NCBI RefSeq assembly: GCF_011390835.1
Contig: NZ_JAABRQ010000001.1
Location: forward strand, 124,001 to 188,000
Origin: Hydrogenophaga sp.
GTDB taxonomy: Bacteria > Pseudomonadota > Gammaproteobacteria > Burkholderiales > Burkholderiaceae_C
Direction: 5' to 3'
DNA: 64,000 bases
Below are positions 9,915-18,333 of the stretch, one piece after another (within the stretch, counting starts at the first letter, position 1; each line of letters opens with the position of its first letter). Under the pieces are notes generated by a model. The model saw nothing but the letters and a program-made list of their open reading frames with translations. It was not told the origin of the DNA and searched no databases. Position numbers and translations under genes: made by a program.

Positions 9915-9931
9915 GCGCTTCGACCCAAATT

Positions 9932-10462
9932 TTACTTGACCCGCCTCAGCTGAGGCCGACGACCACCGCGCGGCGGCCCCCCTGGGGGCGGTGGCTCATC
10001 GGGGTTGTGGGGCGGAGCCTCGGATGTGGGGTCGTTGGGTACTGCGTGCAGGCCACCGCGCTCGGGGGCCTCGGTGGATGAGGCGTCAGGAGCTGTAGGC
10101 GCCGCATCGACGACAGGTGCTGTCGCGCCGGTCGCAGCGGGCGCCGGGAACGCCATGCCCTGACCATTCTCACGAGCGTAGATCGCGATCACATGATCGA
10201 TCGGGACCACGATGTCGCGCGACACCCCACCAAAACGGGCCTTGAATTCGATGAAGTCGTTGCCCAAGCGCAGCGAGGTGGTGGCATCGAAACTCACGTT
10301 GAGCACGATTTCACCGTTCTTGACGAACTCCATTGGCACCTGTACCGAGCTGTCCACCTGCACGGCGATGTAGGGCGAAAAGCCGTTATCCGAACACCAC
10401 TCGTGCAGAGCCCTCACCAGATAAGGGCGGGTGGAGGGAGCGTCTTGCATCGCTGGGGTCAT
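9932..10462 (-). CDS. sspB: ClpXP protease specificity-enhancing factor SspB
   Basis: SspB tethers ssrA-tagged and other substrates to ClpXP. The N-terminal substrate-binding domain is recognisable (RPYLVRALHEWCSDNGFSPYI, then FVKNGEIVLNVSFDA and ARFGGVSRDIVVPI). It is followed by a long Ala/Pro-rich disordered linker of about 60 residues. The chain ends RGGRRPQLRRVK, closely resembling the ClpX-binding tail of E. coli SspB, so adaptor function looks intact. It follows sspA by 52 bases, the usual pair. The start is uncertain: ATGs at 10495, 10462 and 10450 are in frame and none has a strong ribosome site. Confidence 0.92.
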   Translation of the reverse strand: MTPAMQDAPSTRPYLVRALHEWCSDNGFSPYIAVQVDSSVQVPMEFVKNGEIVLNVSFDATTSLRLGNDFIEFKARFGGVSRDIVVPIDHVIAIYARENGQGMAFPAPAATGATAPVVDAAPTAPDASSTEAPERGGLHAVPNDPTSEAPPHNPDEPPPPGGPPRGGRRPQLRRVK

Positions 10463-10514
10463 GGTCGAACAAGCTCTGAACACGAGGCCCAGCATTCGGT
10501 GCCGGGCCGGGACC

Positions 10515-11126
10515 TCACTTGCGCATCACCTTTTCCGAGGGTGTGAGCGCTTCGATGTAGGCCGGACGAGAGAAGATGCGCTCGGCGTACTTGAGCAGAG
10601 GAGCTGCGTTCTTGCTGAGCTCAATGCCGTAGAAGTCCAGGCGCCAGAGCAAGGGGGCGATCGCCACGTCCAGCATGGAGAAGTTGTCGCCCAGCATGAA
10701 CTTGTTCTTCAGGAACACCGGGGCGAGCTGGGTCAGGCGGTCGCGGATGTGCGAACGGGCCTTCTCCAACGCCTTCTCATTGCCCTTGGCGCTCCGCGCC
10801 TCCAGCAGCGAGACGTGGGCAAACAGCTCTTTTTCGAAATTGAGCAGAAACAGCCGCACGCGAGCCCGATCCACCGGGTCACCGGGCATCAGCTGCGGAT
10901 GCGGGAAACGCTCGTCGATGTACTCGTTGATGATGTTGGACTCATACAGGATCAGATCGCGCTCAACCAGGATCGGCACCTGGCCGTAGGGATTCATCAC
11001 GCTGATGTCCTCGGGCTTGTTGTAGAGGTCCACATCGCGGATTTCAAAATCCATGCCTTTTTCAAACAGCACGAAGCGGCAGCGATGCGAATATGGGCAG
11101 GTGGTACCCGAGTACAAAACCATCAT
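10515..11126 (-). CDS. sspA: Stringent starvation protein A (GST-fold RNA polymerase-associated protein)
   Basis: SspA has a glutathione S-transferase fold but acts on RNA polymerase during starvation and stress. The 203-residue protein starts MMVLYSGTTCPYSHRCRFVL with the thioredoxin-like N-domain, has the cis-Pro region GQVPILVERDLILYESNII, and the all-helical C-domain. The ATG at 11126 has GGAGA upstream at good spacing; an upstream extension to 11168 has none. The petABC-sspA-sspB order is conserved in betaproteobacteria and supports SspA over a generic GST. Confidence 0.93.
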   Translation of the reverse strand: MMVLYSGTTCPYSHRCRFVLFEKGMDFEIRDVDLYNKPEDISVMNPYGQVPILVERDLILYESNIINEYIDERFPHPQLMPGDPVDRARVRLFLLNFEKELFAHVSLLEARSAKGNEKALEKARSHIRDRLTQLAPVFLKNKFMLGDNFSMLDVAIAPLLWRLDFYGIELSKNAAPLLKYAERIFSRPAYIEALTPSEKVMRK

Positions 11127-11246
11127 GAAAGGGTCTCCTTGAATGCAAAAACAGTGGATGACTGTCACACCGGGTCGGTGCTGCCATCCACTGTGGAATC
11201 GACGGCCGTTAGCCGGGGGCCATGTTCCCCGGCCGACGCCAGTCGG

Positions 11247-12005
11247 TTACTTGATGTCTTTCCAGAACGCAGCGTTCAGGCGCCAGGCGACCAAGGTGAA
11301 CGCGGCCAGAAAGAGCATGACCCAGACGCCAAGGCGCACCCGACTGTTCTGCGCAGGCTCGCTCATCCACTGCATGAAGGCGACAAGATCGCCCACGTTC
11401 TGGTCGTACTGGGCAGGTGTCATGGTACCCGGCTTCACTTGCTCCCAGCCCCGCAAAACCTCAACCTCGTGCCCATGGCTCTCCACCTTGTTGTACAGCG
11501 GGCGCTGCTCGCCCTGCAGTTCCCACAGCGGGTTGGGCATGGCCGTCAGCGGGAAGGCCTTGTTGTTCCAGCCAGTGGGGGTGGTCGCATCGCGGTAGTA
11601 GGTGCGCAGGAAGGTGTAGAGGTAGTCAGGTCCCGAATGGCTGCCAATGGCGGCGCGGGAACGCGCCACCAGGGTCAGGTCAGGTGGGTTCTTGCCGAAG
11701 TAGGCCTTGGCGTCGGTCGGGCTCATGGCCACCTTCATCGTGTCGCCAATCTTGTCGGTGGTGAAGGTGAGGTTCTCGGCGATCTGCTTGTCGGTCAGGC
11801 CGATGTCGCGCAGGCGGTTGAAGCGCATGAACGACGCCGAGTGGCAATTCAGACAGTAATTCACGAACAGCTTGGCACCGTTTTGCAGCGCCGACATGTC
11901 GTTCGTGCGCTGCGGCGCCTTGTCCATGGGAATGCTGGCGCCCGCTGCCCAGGCCGTGCCCGACAGGCCAAAGGCCAGCGCGAGGCCCAAAATCATTTTT
12001 TTCAT
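11247..12005 (-). CDS. petC: Cytochrome c1 of the bc1 complex
   Basis: Cytochrome c1 carries electrons from the Rieske protein to soluble cytochrome c in the periplasm. The 252-residue precursor has a cleavable Sec signal (about residues 1-20), one c-type haem site CLNCH (Cys51, Cys54, His55), and a C-terminal transmembrane anchor (LGVWVMLFLAAFTLVAWRL). Haem attachment probably uses the CcsB/ResB system encoded at the right end of the window. It is the last gene of petABC, 33 bases after petB. Confidence 0.96.
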   Translation of the reverse strand: MKKMILGLALAFGLSGTAWAAGASIPMDKAPQRTNDMSALQNGAKLFVNYCLNCHSASFMRFNRLRDIGLTDKQIAENLTFTTDKIGDTMKVAMSPTDAKAYFGKNPPDLTLVARSRAAIGSHSGPDYLYTFLRTYYRDATTPTGWNNKAFPLTAMPNPLWELQGEQRPLYNKVESHGHEVEVLRGWEQVKPGTMTPAQYDQNVGDLVAFMQWMSEPAQNSRVRLGVWVMLFLAAFTLVAWRLNAAFWKDIK

Positions 12006-12038
12006 TGCGATGACTCTCTCGGATTGGCTCTGGCGCGC

Positions 12039-13460
12039 TCAGTGCGGCTGGAAGGTGACGCGGGTGGGCACAGTCTTGAATTCGCCCAGACGGCTCCACC
12101 ACGGCATCAACAGGAAGAACCCGAAATAGAACAGGGTACCGACCTGCGAAACCCGCTCGCCAATCGGCGACGGCGGCAGCACGCCCAGGTAGCCCAGGAT
12201 CAGGAAGTTGATAACAAACAGCGCATAAAGCCATTTGTTCCAGCTCGGGCGGTAGCGGATCGACTTCACCGGGCTGTTGTCAAGCCAAGGCAGGAAGAAC
12301 AGGATGACCACACCACCACCCATGGCCACCACACCCCAGAATTTGGGATCGATGCTCAGCATCATGGCCACCAGCGCCAGCGCACCGCCCACCACCGCGC
12401 CCTTCATCAAGGCACTCAGCTGGGTTTTGATCACGCCCAGGAACGCGGCCAATACCACGCAGGCAATCAGCGCATACATCATCTCGCCAGTGACCGCACG
12501 CAGAATCGAATAGAACGGCGTGAAGTACCAGACCGGTGCGATGTGCAGCGGCGTGACCAGCGGATCGGCCGGGATGAAGTTGTTGTATTCGAGGAAGAAA
12601 CCGCCGAACTCGGGCGCAAAGAACACGATCGCCGAGAACACCATCAGGAACACAGAAACCCCGAGGATGTCGTGCACGCTGTAATAGGGGTGAAACGGGA
12701 TGCCGTCAAGCGGAATGCCCTTGTCGTCCTTGAGCGCCTTGATTTCCACGCCATCGGGGTTGTTGGAGCCCACTTCGTGCAGGGCGATGATGTGGGCCAC
12801 CACCAGACCCAGCAGCACCAGCGGCACGGCTATCACATGGAAGCTGAAAAAGCGGTTGAGCGTTGCATCACCCACCACGAAGTCGCCTCGGATCAGCAGA
12901 GCCAGATCCGGGCCCACGAAGGGAATCGCTGAAAACAGGTTCACGATCACCTGCGCACCCCAATAAGACATCTGGCCCCACGGCAACAGATATCCCATAA
13001 AGGCTTCGGCCATCAACACCAGGAAAATGGCGCAACCAAAGACCCAGACCAGCTCACGCGGCTTGCGGTAGGACCCGTAGATCAGGCCCCGGAACATATG
13101 CAGGTAGACCACCACGAAGAACGCGGAAGCACCGGTGGAGTGCATGTAACGGATCAACCAGCCCCAGGGCACATCGCGCATGATGTACTCGACAGACGCA
13201 AACGCCACCGGCACGCCAGCAGCGTTGAGGTTGGCGTCAGGCTTGTAGTGCATGACCAGGAAAATGCCGGTCACAATCTGGATCACCAGCACCAGAAGGG
13301 CCAACGAACCGAAAAAATACCAGAAGTTGAAGTTCTTGGGGGCGTAGTACTCAGCCAGGTGTTCGTTGTAGAGCTTGGAGAGCGGGAACCGATTGTCGAT
13401 CCAGTTCAGCGCTTTCTCTGCCACGGGCGCGTCGGGCGAAACTTCTTTGAATTGAGCCAT
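12039..13460 (-). CDS. petB: Cytochrome b subunit of the bc1 complex
   Basis: This membrane subunit oxidises ubiquinol at the Qo site and reduces quinone at Qi. The 473-residue protein has eight or more hydrophobic helices. The haem-binding histidines lie in RYMHSTGASAFF...YLHMFRG and in FSFHVIAVPLVLLGLVVAH (shown in part). The Qo motif, PEWY in mitochondria, is PVWY here (Pro309-Tyr312), a variant known from beta- and gammaproteobacteria. The C-terminus is longer than in eight-helix forms. The gene sits between petA and petC with about 30-base gaps. Confidence 0.97.
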   Translation of the reverse strand: MAQFKEVSPDAPVAEKALNWIDNRFPLSKLYNEHLAEYYAPKNFNFWYFFGSLALLVLVIQIVTGIFLVMHYKPDANLNAAGVPVAFASVEYIMRDVPWGWLIRYMHSTGASAFFVVVYLHMFRGLIYGSYRKPRELVWVFGCAIFLVLMAEAFMGYLLPWGQMSYWGAQVIVNLFSAIPFVGPDLALLIRGDFVVGDATLNRFFSFHVIAVPLVLLGLVVAHIIALHEVGSNNPDGVEIKALKDDKGIPLDGIPFHPYYSVHDILGVSVFLMVFSAIVFFAPEFGGFFLEYNNFIPADPLVTPLHIAPVWYFTPFYSILRAVTGEMMYALIACVVLAAFLGVIKTQLSALMKGAVVGGALALVAMMLSIDPKFWGVVAMGGGVVILFFLPWLDNSPVKSIRYRPSWNKWLYALFVINFLILGYLGVLPPSPIGERVSQVGTLFYFGFFLLMPWWSRLGEFKTVPTRVTFQPH

Positions 13461-13486
13461 GGGAGGGATGCCTCGGGTCGGAATGA

Positions 13487-14092
13487 TCAGGCCTTGTCTT
13501 CGCCCACCAGCAAGGTGGTGTCAGACAGGTACACATGTGGGGGCACTTCAAGGTTGTCAGGCGCCGGCTTGTTCTTAAAAACGCGGCCTGCCAGATCAAA
13601 CGTGGAGCCGTGACAGGCGCAAAGGAAACCACCTGGCCAGTCATCTGGCAACGACGGCTGGGCACCGGGGGTGAACTTGTCGCCAGGAGAGCAGCCCAGA
13701 TGGGTGCAAATACCCACAGCCACCAACACGTCGGGCTTGATCGAACGGTGTGTGTTCTTGGCGTATGCGGGCGTCGGATAGGCGGTGCGGTCGGACTTAG
13801 GGTCGGCAAGTTCCGCGTCGTGCTTGGGCAACTCGGCCAGTTGCTCGGGCGTGCGGCGCATGATCCACACAGGCTTGCCGCGCCATTCCACCACGCGTTT
13901 TTCACCGGGCTGCAGGGTTGAAATATCCACCTCAACCGCAGCACCTGCGGCCTTGGCCTTTTCGGAGGGCTGGAAACTGCTCACGAACGGCACGGCCACC
14001 GCAGCGGCGCCGACGCCGCCCATGGCGGCAGAGGTGATCAGCCAGGTGCGACGGCTGCTGTCGACCTTGCTATCGACGGTTGCTTCACTCAT
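13487..14092 (-). CDS. petA: Rieske iron-sulfur subunit of the bc1 complex
   Basis: The Rieske protein passes electrons from ubiquinol to cytochrome c1 through a 2Fe-2S cluster. The 201-residue protein has a twin-arginine signal-anchor (SSRRTWLITSAAMGGVG, about residues 13-29), which the Tat system encoded near 19 kb would export. The cluster motifs CTHLGC (Cys129, His131) and CACHGS (Cys158, His161 region) are complete. It is the first gene of the operon. About 42 bases upstream the minus strand reads TAGAATTC, a possible -10, but I see no good -35. Confidence 0.96.
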   Translation of the reverse strand: MSEATVDSKVDSSRRTWLITSAAMGGVGAAAVAVPFVSSFQPSEKAKAAGAAVEVDISTLQPGEKRVVEWRGKPVWIMRRTPEQLAELPKHDAELADPKSDRTAYPTPAYAKNTHRSIKPDVLVAVGICTHLGCSPGDKFTPGAQPSLPDDWPGGFLCACHGSTFDLAGRVFKNKPAPDNLEVPPHVYLSDTTLLVGEDKA

Positions 14093-14371
14093 GGGGGAAC
14101 TTTCAGAAACGGATCATTACTTGGGGCAACCCTGAATTCTACCGGAGGGTGCAAGGCTCACATGCGCTTGACGGAGCAATCGACTGGGCTTTTGGGATAT
14201 GCGAGCGCGCTCACGACAACCCGCGGGCAAAGCCGCACCTTCACCACCGCGTGTCAGGCTCCTGTAATACTTTAGAACCGTGTGACAATCCTCGCCAGCG
14301 CTTAGGTGCGCCGAATCTGCCCGCCACCATCCAGCGCCGACTGTCCATCCCAAAACACCCGGAGGCCTCCC

Positions 14372-14794
14372 ATGGGAATGATGCAAGAGTTCAAGGAATT
14401 TGCCGTCAAAGGCAATGTGATCGACCTGGCGGTCGGTGTGATCATCGGTGGCGCCTTTGGCAAGATCGTGGGCTCCCTCGTCGAGGATGTCATCATGCCC
14501 ATCGCTGGAGCCATCTTCGGTAGCCTGGATTTCTCTAGCCTGTACGTGACCCTGGGGAGCGTGCCCGAGGGCACGGCGCCCACGCTCGCTGCGCTGAAGG
14601 AAGCAGGTGTGCCTACACTAGCGTATGGCAACTTCATCACCGTGGCCATCAATTTCATCATACTGGCCTTCATCATCTTCATGATGGTCAAACAGGTGAA
14701 CCGGCTCAAGCGCGAGACCCCACCCGCCGCGCCCGCCGCGCCACCGGAAGACGTGGTACTGCTGCGCGAGATTCGCGACAGCCTGCGCAAGTAA
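14372..14794 (+). CDS. mscL: Large-conductance mechanosensitive channel MscL
   Basis: MscL opens under membrane tension to release solutes during hypo-osmotic shock. The 140-residue protein has the classic opening [21 protein letters not shown], a first helix [20 protein letters not shown], a periplasmic loop, a second helix ([20 protein letters not shown]) and the cytoplasmic helical tail. The ATG at 14372 has GGAGG seven bases before it. It stands alone, divergent from petA across a 279-base gap that holds no other gene I can see. Confidence 0.97.
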   Translation: MGMMQEFKEFAVKGNVIDLAVGVIIGGAFGKIVGSLVEDVIMPIAGAIFGSLDFSSLYVTLGSVPEGTAPTLAALKEAGVPTLAYGNFITVAINFIILAFIIFMMVKQVNRLKRETPPAAPAAPPEDVVLLREIRDSLRK

Positions 14795-14819
14795 GCCACG
14801 CGGCCATCGGGCGAGGCAA

Positions 14820-14851
14820 CCGCTGCACCGTCACCGGGCAGCGGCTTTTTT
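14820..14851 (+). terminator. Rho-independent terminator after mscL
   Basis: The stem CCGCTGC (14820-14826) pairs with GCAGCGG (14838-14844), with an eleven-base loop, followed by C and six T residues. It lies between the convergent mscL and pdxA stops and reaches the pdxA stop codon. The T run favours use by mscL. Confidence 0.8.
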
Positions 14852-15927
14852 CATTGTGCCGTGCTGAGGCTCCGGTCCGCCATCTGGATCGCGGCATCGA
14901 TCGCGGCAAGCAGGCTTTCCTCGCCCGCCCGCCCAGTCCCGGCTAGATCGAAGGCCGTGCCGTGGTCGGGGCTGGTGCGGATCAGCGGCAATCCCAGTGT
15001 GGTGTTCACGCCGTGCTCCAGGCCCAGCAGCTTGACCGGGATCAGGCCCTGGTCGTGGTACATCGCCACCACCACGTCAAACGCGCCCTGCCGCGCCCGC
15101 ATAAACACCGTGTCGGGGGCGTGCGGGCCGCTGGCCATCAGCCCCTCGGCCTGCGCCAGCGCGACAGCCGGTGCAATGGCATCGATTTCTTCATATCCAA
15201 ATAACCCGCCCTCCCCCGCATGGGGATTGAGGCCAGCCACAGCAATGCGGGCCTGAGGCAGGCCGCAGCGCTCGAAATGCCGTGCGGTGATGCGGATGGT
15301 TTCCAGCACGCGCTCGGTGGTGACAGCCTCGATTGCATCGCGCAGGGCCACATGGATGCTCACCAGCACCGTGTGCAGCCTCGGTGCGCTGAGCATCATG
15401 CGCACCGGCATGTGGGCGACCGGCAAGCCCTGAAACTCGGCGGCCAGCGCTTGCAGCATTTCGGTATGCCCCGGATGAGGCACACCAGCTGCAGCCAGGG
15501 ATTCCTTGTGAATGGGCGCGGTCACCAGGGCGGCAGCCTGCCCGGACAAAACCGCGCGGGCGCCCAATTGAATGCAGTCGGCCGCCGCCTGCCCGGCCAG
15601 CGCGCTTACCTGGCCCAGTGGCGCTGGCTCCAGCATGGTGCTGCACGGCACCACAGTCACCCTGCCAGGCAGGGCGTTGGCCAGCGCCTGCGCCAAGCCG
15701 CCCCCGGCGATGGGGACGAGCAACGACGGATCCAGCCCGACCCAACCCGCCGCACGCCTCAGGGTTGCCAGATCGCCCACCACCACCAGGCGCTTCAGCA
15801 ACTCCGGACGGGTTTGCAAAGCCCGCAGCACGATCTCGGGACCAATGCCTGCTGGATCCCCCATGGTCACGACCAGCGGGAGCATGTCCTGCGCTGGCGG
15901 TGCTCGTGTGATCTCGAACACCTTCAC
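14851..15927 (-). CDS. pdxA: 4-hydroxythreonine-4-phosphate dehydrogenase PdxA
   Basis: PdxA oxidises 4-phosphohydroxy-L-threonine in the DXP-dependent pyridoxal phosphate pathway. The protein contains the family opening LPLVVTMGDPAGIGPE, the metal-binding histidines in PIHKESLAAAG and GHTEMLQ, and the C-terminal MYHDQGLIPVKLLG and RTSPDHGTAFDLAGTG motifs. It starts at GTG 15927, one base after the Nif3-like stop, giving 358 residues. An internal ATG at 15885 matches the usual family start and is possible. Confidence 0.95.
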   Translation of the reverse strand: MKVFEITRAPPAQDMLPLVVTMGDPAGIGPEIVLRALQTRPELLKRLVVVGDLATLRRAAGWVGLDPSLLVPIAGGGLAQALANALPGRVTVVPCSTMLEPAPLGQVSALAGQAAADCIQLGARAVLSGQAAALVTAPIHKESLAAAGVPHPGHTEMLQALAAEFQGLPVAHMPVRMMLSAPRLHTVLVSIHVALRDAIEAVTTERVLETIRITARHFERCGLPQARIAVAGLNPHAGEGGLFGYEEIDAIAPAVALAQAEGLMASGPHAPDTVFMRARQGAFDVVVAMYHDQGLIPVKLLGLEHGVNTTLGLPLIRTSPDHGTAFDLAGTGRAGEESLLAAIDAAIQMADRSLSTAQ

Positions 15928-15928
15928 C

Positions 15929-16726
15929 TCAAGCCGGGTTGGGGATGTCGATAAACTGGTGCTCTAGGCCCAGCCGGCCCGCCACCAGAGTCCCCACGGC
16001 CGGTGCGCCATAACGCTCCGACGCATGGTGGCCGCAGGCGATATAGGCCACGCCGCTCTCGCGGGCGTAGTGGGCCTGGGGCTCCGAGATTTCGCCTGTG
16101 ATGAACACGTCGGCCCCGGCGGCGATGGCGGCCTCAAAGTAGCTCTGTGCGCCCCCGGTGCAAAGGGCAATGCGCTGCACCGACCGGCCTGGCTCGGCCA
16201 CCAGGGTGACGTTCCGACCCAGCGCTGCTTGCACCCGGTCGGCCAGCGCCTGGGCGGTAGATGCGGTACGGTGCCCAAGAAAACCCAGTAACTGGTCGCC
16301 AAACCGTCCTTGGTCGGGCGGTAGCAAATCAATATCGAGTACCCGGGCCAGCTGGGCGTTGTTGCCCAGCGTCGGGTGCGCATCCAGCGGCAGGTGGTAA
16401 GCAAACAAGTTGATCTCATGCGAAAGCAGGCGCGAGAGGCGCTGCTTCATCCAGCCGGTCACCCTTCCATCCTGGCCGCGCCAGAAGAGGCCGTGGTGCA
16501 CCAGAATGGCGTCGGCACCGGCGTCGATGGCCGCGTCGATCAACGCCAAGCTGGCGGTGACCCCGGTTACGAGCTTGCGGACCTCAGGTCGTCCTTCCAC
16601 CTGCAGACCATTGGGCCCGTAGTCCTTGAAGCCTGCGGGCTGCAGCAGGTCATCCAGCGCGCCCAATACGGCTTCACGCGAAACTTTGGGCGCGGTCGAA
16701 AGAGGCGAGATGGTGGGAGACGTCAT
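15929..16726 (-). CDS. Nif3-like dinuclear metal-centre protein (DUF34)
   Basis: This family (NIF3/YbgI, DUF34) binds two metal ions; it has been linked to GTP cyclohydrolase I-type chemistry and metal handling, but its role is unsettled. The 265-residue protein has the conserved YGPNGLQVEG, the metal motif ILVHHGLFW, the AYHLPLDAHP segment, the glycine-rich FITGEISEP and the C-terminal CGHHASERYG. The ATG at 16726 is preferred because the 16 further upstream residues look unrelated. It is followed directly by pdxA. Confidence 0.93.
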   Translation of the reverse strand: MTSPTISPLSTAPKVSREAVLGALDDLLQPAGFKDYGPNGLQVEGRPEVRKLVTGVTASLALIDAAIDAGADAILVHHGLFWRGQDGRVTGWMKQRLSRLLSHEINLFAYHLPLDAHPTLGNNAQLARVLDIDLLPPDQGRFGDQLLGFLGHRTASTAQALADRVQAALGRNVTLVAEPGRSVQRIALCTGGAQSYFEAAIAAGADVFITGEISEPQAHYARESGVAYIACGHHASERYGAPAVGTLVAGRLGLEHQFIDIPNPA

Positions 16727-16846
16727 GGCGGCGGCGTGAACTAATCCAGTTCCGCACACTGCGAAACTCAGCAACCTGCCATTCTGACAGCGAGCACAAC
16801 CAGAAGCGGCGGGTCATCAGACCCATATCCACCGCGTTTCAGCAAC

Positions 16847-16987
16847 TCAGCCCTGATTGCGCTGCGACTCGTCCATCTTGCGGGTGAAGAAGCGGTAGAA
16901 CCACACTACCATGCCCAGCATGAATGCGATCACGCCGATGCTGAACAAACCGTAATCGGTCGAGAAGAGATCCACAACGGCTTTCAT
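16847..16987 (-). CDS. 46-residue DUF3149-type membrane microprotein
   Basis: Minus-strand reading from the ATG at 16987 gives MKAVVDLFSTDYGLFSIG, then VIAFMLGMVVWFYRFF, then TRKMDESQRNQG. This is an amphipathic N-terminus, one transmembrane helix and a short charged tail. It matches my recollection of DUF3149, short single-pass proteins of unknown function in betaproteobacteria. GGAGTAGG lies a few bases before the ATG, an excellent ribosome site. A longer overlapping frame (16839-17060) has arbitrary composition and is rejected. An FNR-like box lies about 67 bases upstream. Confidence 0.8.
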   Translation of the reverse strand: MKAVVDLFSTDYGLFSIGVIAFMLGMVVWFYRFFTRKMDESQRNQG

Positions 16988-17053
16988 GGCCTACTCCATT
17001 GTTGTCGTCTGTTTGCGAGACTCTCATTGGACCGCAACCAAGGCTTGAGTGCC

Positions 17054-17067
17054 TTGACATGCATCAA
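17054..17067. promoter_or_regulatory. Candidate FNR/ANR-type box
   Basis: TTGAC-ATGC-ATCAA matches the FNR consensus TTGAT-N4-ATCAA at nine of ten defined positions. It lies in the 170-base divergent region between the DUF3149 gene and the HtrA-type protease. Its centre is about 46 bases before a possible TSS on the plus strand if CATATG at 17095 is the -10. The near-palindrome could serve either gene. A chance match cannot be excluded. Confidence 0.45.
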
Positions 17068-17157
17068 GCGCCTTGAACCCCCGCCTACCGCGACCATATG
17101 CAGGACAATGGGGATTTGGCATAGCGTCAGCCCTGCCCGACACGACATCAAACGATC

Positions 17158-18312
17158 ATGAAACGACTCTGGCTGGTATTTGCGCAAACCGTGACTGTGC
17201 TGCTTGCGGCTTTTTTTGTGGTCGCTACGCTCAAGCCCGAGTGGCTCAACCGCAAGCCGGTGGTGGCTTCGGTGGTACCGGTGCTGGAATCCAACGGACC
17301 TGCCATTCCGTTCACTGGCAATGGCCTGCAAAGCTTCAGCGCGGCCGCCAGGCTGGCTTCGCCCGCGGTGGTCAGCATCAACACCAGCAAGGCGGCGGTC
17401 AACAACCCGGCCGCGGCAGACCCCTGGTTCCGGTTCTTTTTTGGCGAGCAAGGTCCATCGCAGCAGCAGGCCGGTCTGGGCTCGGGCGTGATCGTGAGCC
17501 CGGCGGGCTACATCCTGACCAACAACCACGTGATTGAAGAGGCCGACGAGATTGAGGTGATCCTCAACGACGGCCGCAAAGGCGTGGCCAAGGTGATCGG
17601 CACCGATCCGGAAACTGACCTGGCCATCTTGAAGGTGGAGTTGGGTGACCTGCCGGTGATCACCCTGGGCGATTCGGACAGCCTGGCGATTGGAGACCTG
17701 GTGCTGGCCATCGGCAACCCGTTTGGCGTCGGGCAGACCGTCACCAGCGGCATCGTGAGTGCGCTCGGCCGCACCCAGCTGGGTATCAACACGTTTGAGA
17801 ACTTCATCCAGACCGACGCCGCTATCAACCCCGGCAACTCGGGTGGTGCCCTGGTGGACATCCAGGGCCGGCTGATGGGCATCAACACCGCGATCTACTC
17901 GCGCTCGGGCGGCTCCATGGGCATCGGTTTTGCCATCCCCACCTCCACCGCGCGCAGCGTGCTGGAAGCCATCGTGCGCGACGGCCAGGTCACCCGCGGC
18001 TGGATCGGGGTGGAGCCGCAAGACCTCACACCGGAACTGGCCGAGAGTTTTGGCATTGCCAACGGTCAGGGCGTGATCATCACAGGGGTGTTGCAGAACG
18101 GGCCAGCCGCCCAGGCCGGCATCCGTCCGGGCGACGTGATTACGCAGGTGGCGGGGCGCCAGGTGGCCAATGTGGCCCAGTTGCTTACCGCGGTAGCGGC
18201 CCTGAAACCCGGTGAGGCAGCCAGCCTGGCCATCACGCGCCGTGATGGCAACACGGTGCTGGACGTGATCCCGGGTCGGCGCACCCTACCGAATCAGACT
18301 CAAGCCCGCTGA
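17158..18312 (+). CDS. Membrane-anchored HtrA/DegS-type serine protease with one PDZ domain
   Basis: This is a periplasmic quality-control or regulatory protease. The 384-residue protein has an N-terminal hydrophobic anchor (about residues 8-24), a trypsin-like domain with the triad His124 (TNNHVI), Asp154 (ETDLAIL) and Ser228 (GNSGGAL), and one C-terminal PDZ domain (about residues 280-375). One PDZ and an uncleaved anchor resemble DegS rather than DegP; no rseA-like partner lies nearby, so a sigma-E role is not shown. The ATG has no strong ribosome site. Confidence 0.92.
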   Translation: MKRLWLVFAQTVTVLLAAFFVVATLKPEWLNRKPVVASVVPVLESNGPAIPFTGNGLQSFSAAARLASPAVVSINTSKAAVNNPAAADPWFRFFFGEQGPSQQQAGLGSGVIVSPAGYILTNNHVIEEADEIEVILNDGRKGVAKVIGTDPETDLAILKVELGDLPVITLGDSDSLAIGDLVLAIGNPFGVGQTVTSGIVSALGRTQLGINTFENFIQTDAAINPGNSGGALVDIQGRLMGINTAIYSRSGGSMGIGFAIPTSTARSVLEAIVRDGQVTRGWIGVEPQDLTPELAESFGIANGQGVIITGVLQNGPAAQAGIRPGDVITQVAGRQVANVAQLLTAVAALKPGEAASLAITRRDGNTVLDVIPGRRTLPNQTQAR

Positions 18313-18333
18313 ACCACGCCGGGGCTATTTGGG

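Noticed and set aside
10431-12932. An 833-codon open frame on the plus strand opposite sspA, petC and petB
   Set aside because: It is antisense to three genes with clear motifs (CLNCH haem site, cytochrome b helices, SspA fold). Its translation is rich in His, Gln, Arg and Val with no domain, as expected of a GC-rich antisense shadow.
16839-17060. A 73-codon minus-strand frame overlapping the DUF3149 gene
   Set aside because: The 46-codon frame at 16847-16987 has the better ribosome site, a real transmembrane helix and a family-like sequence; the longer frame looks arbitrary.
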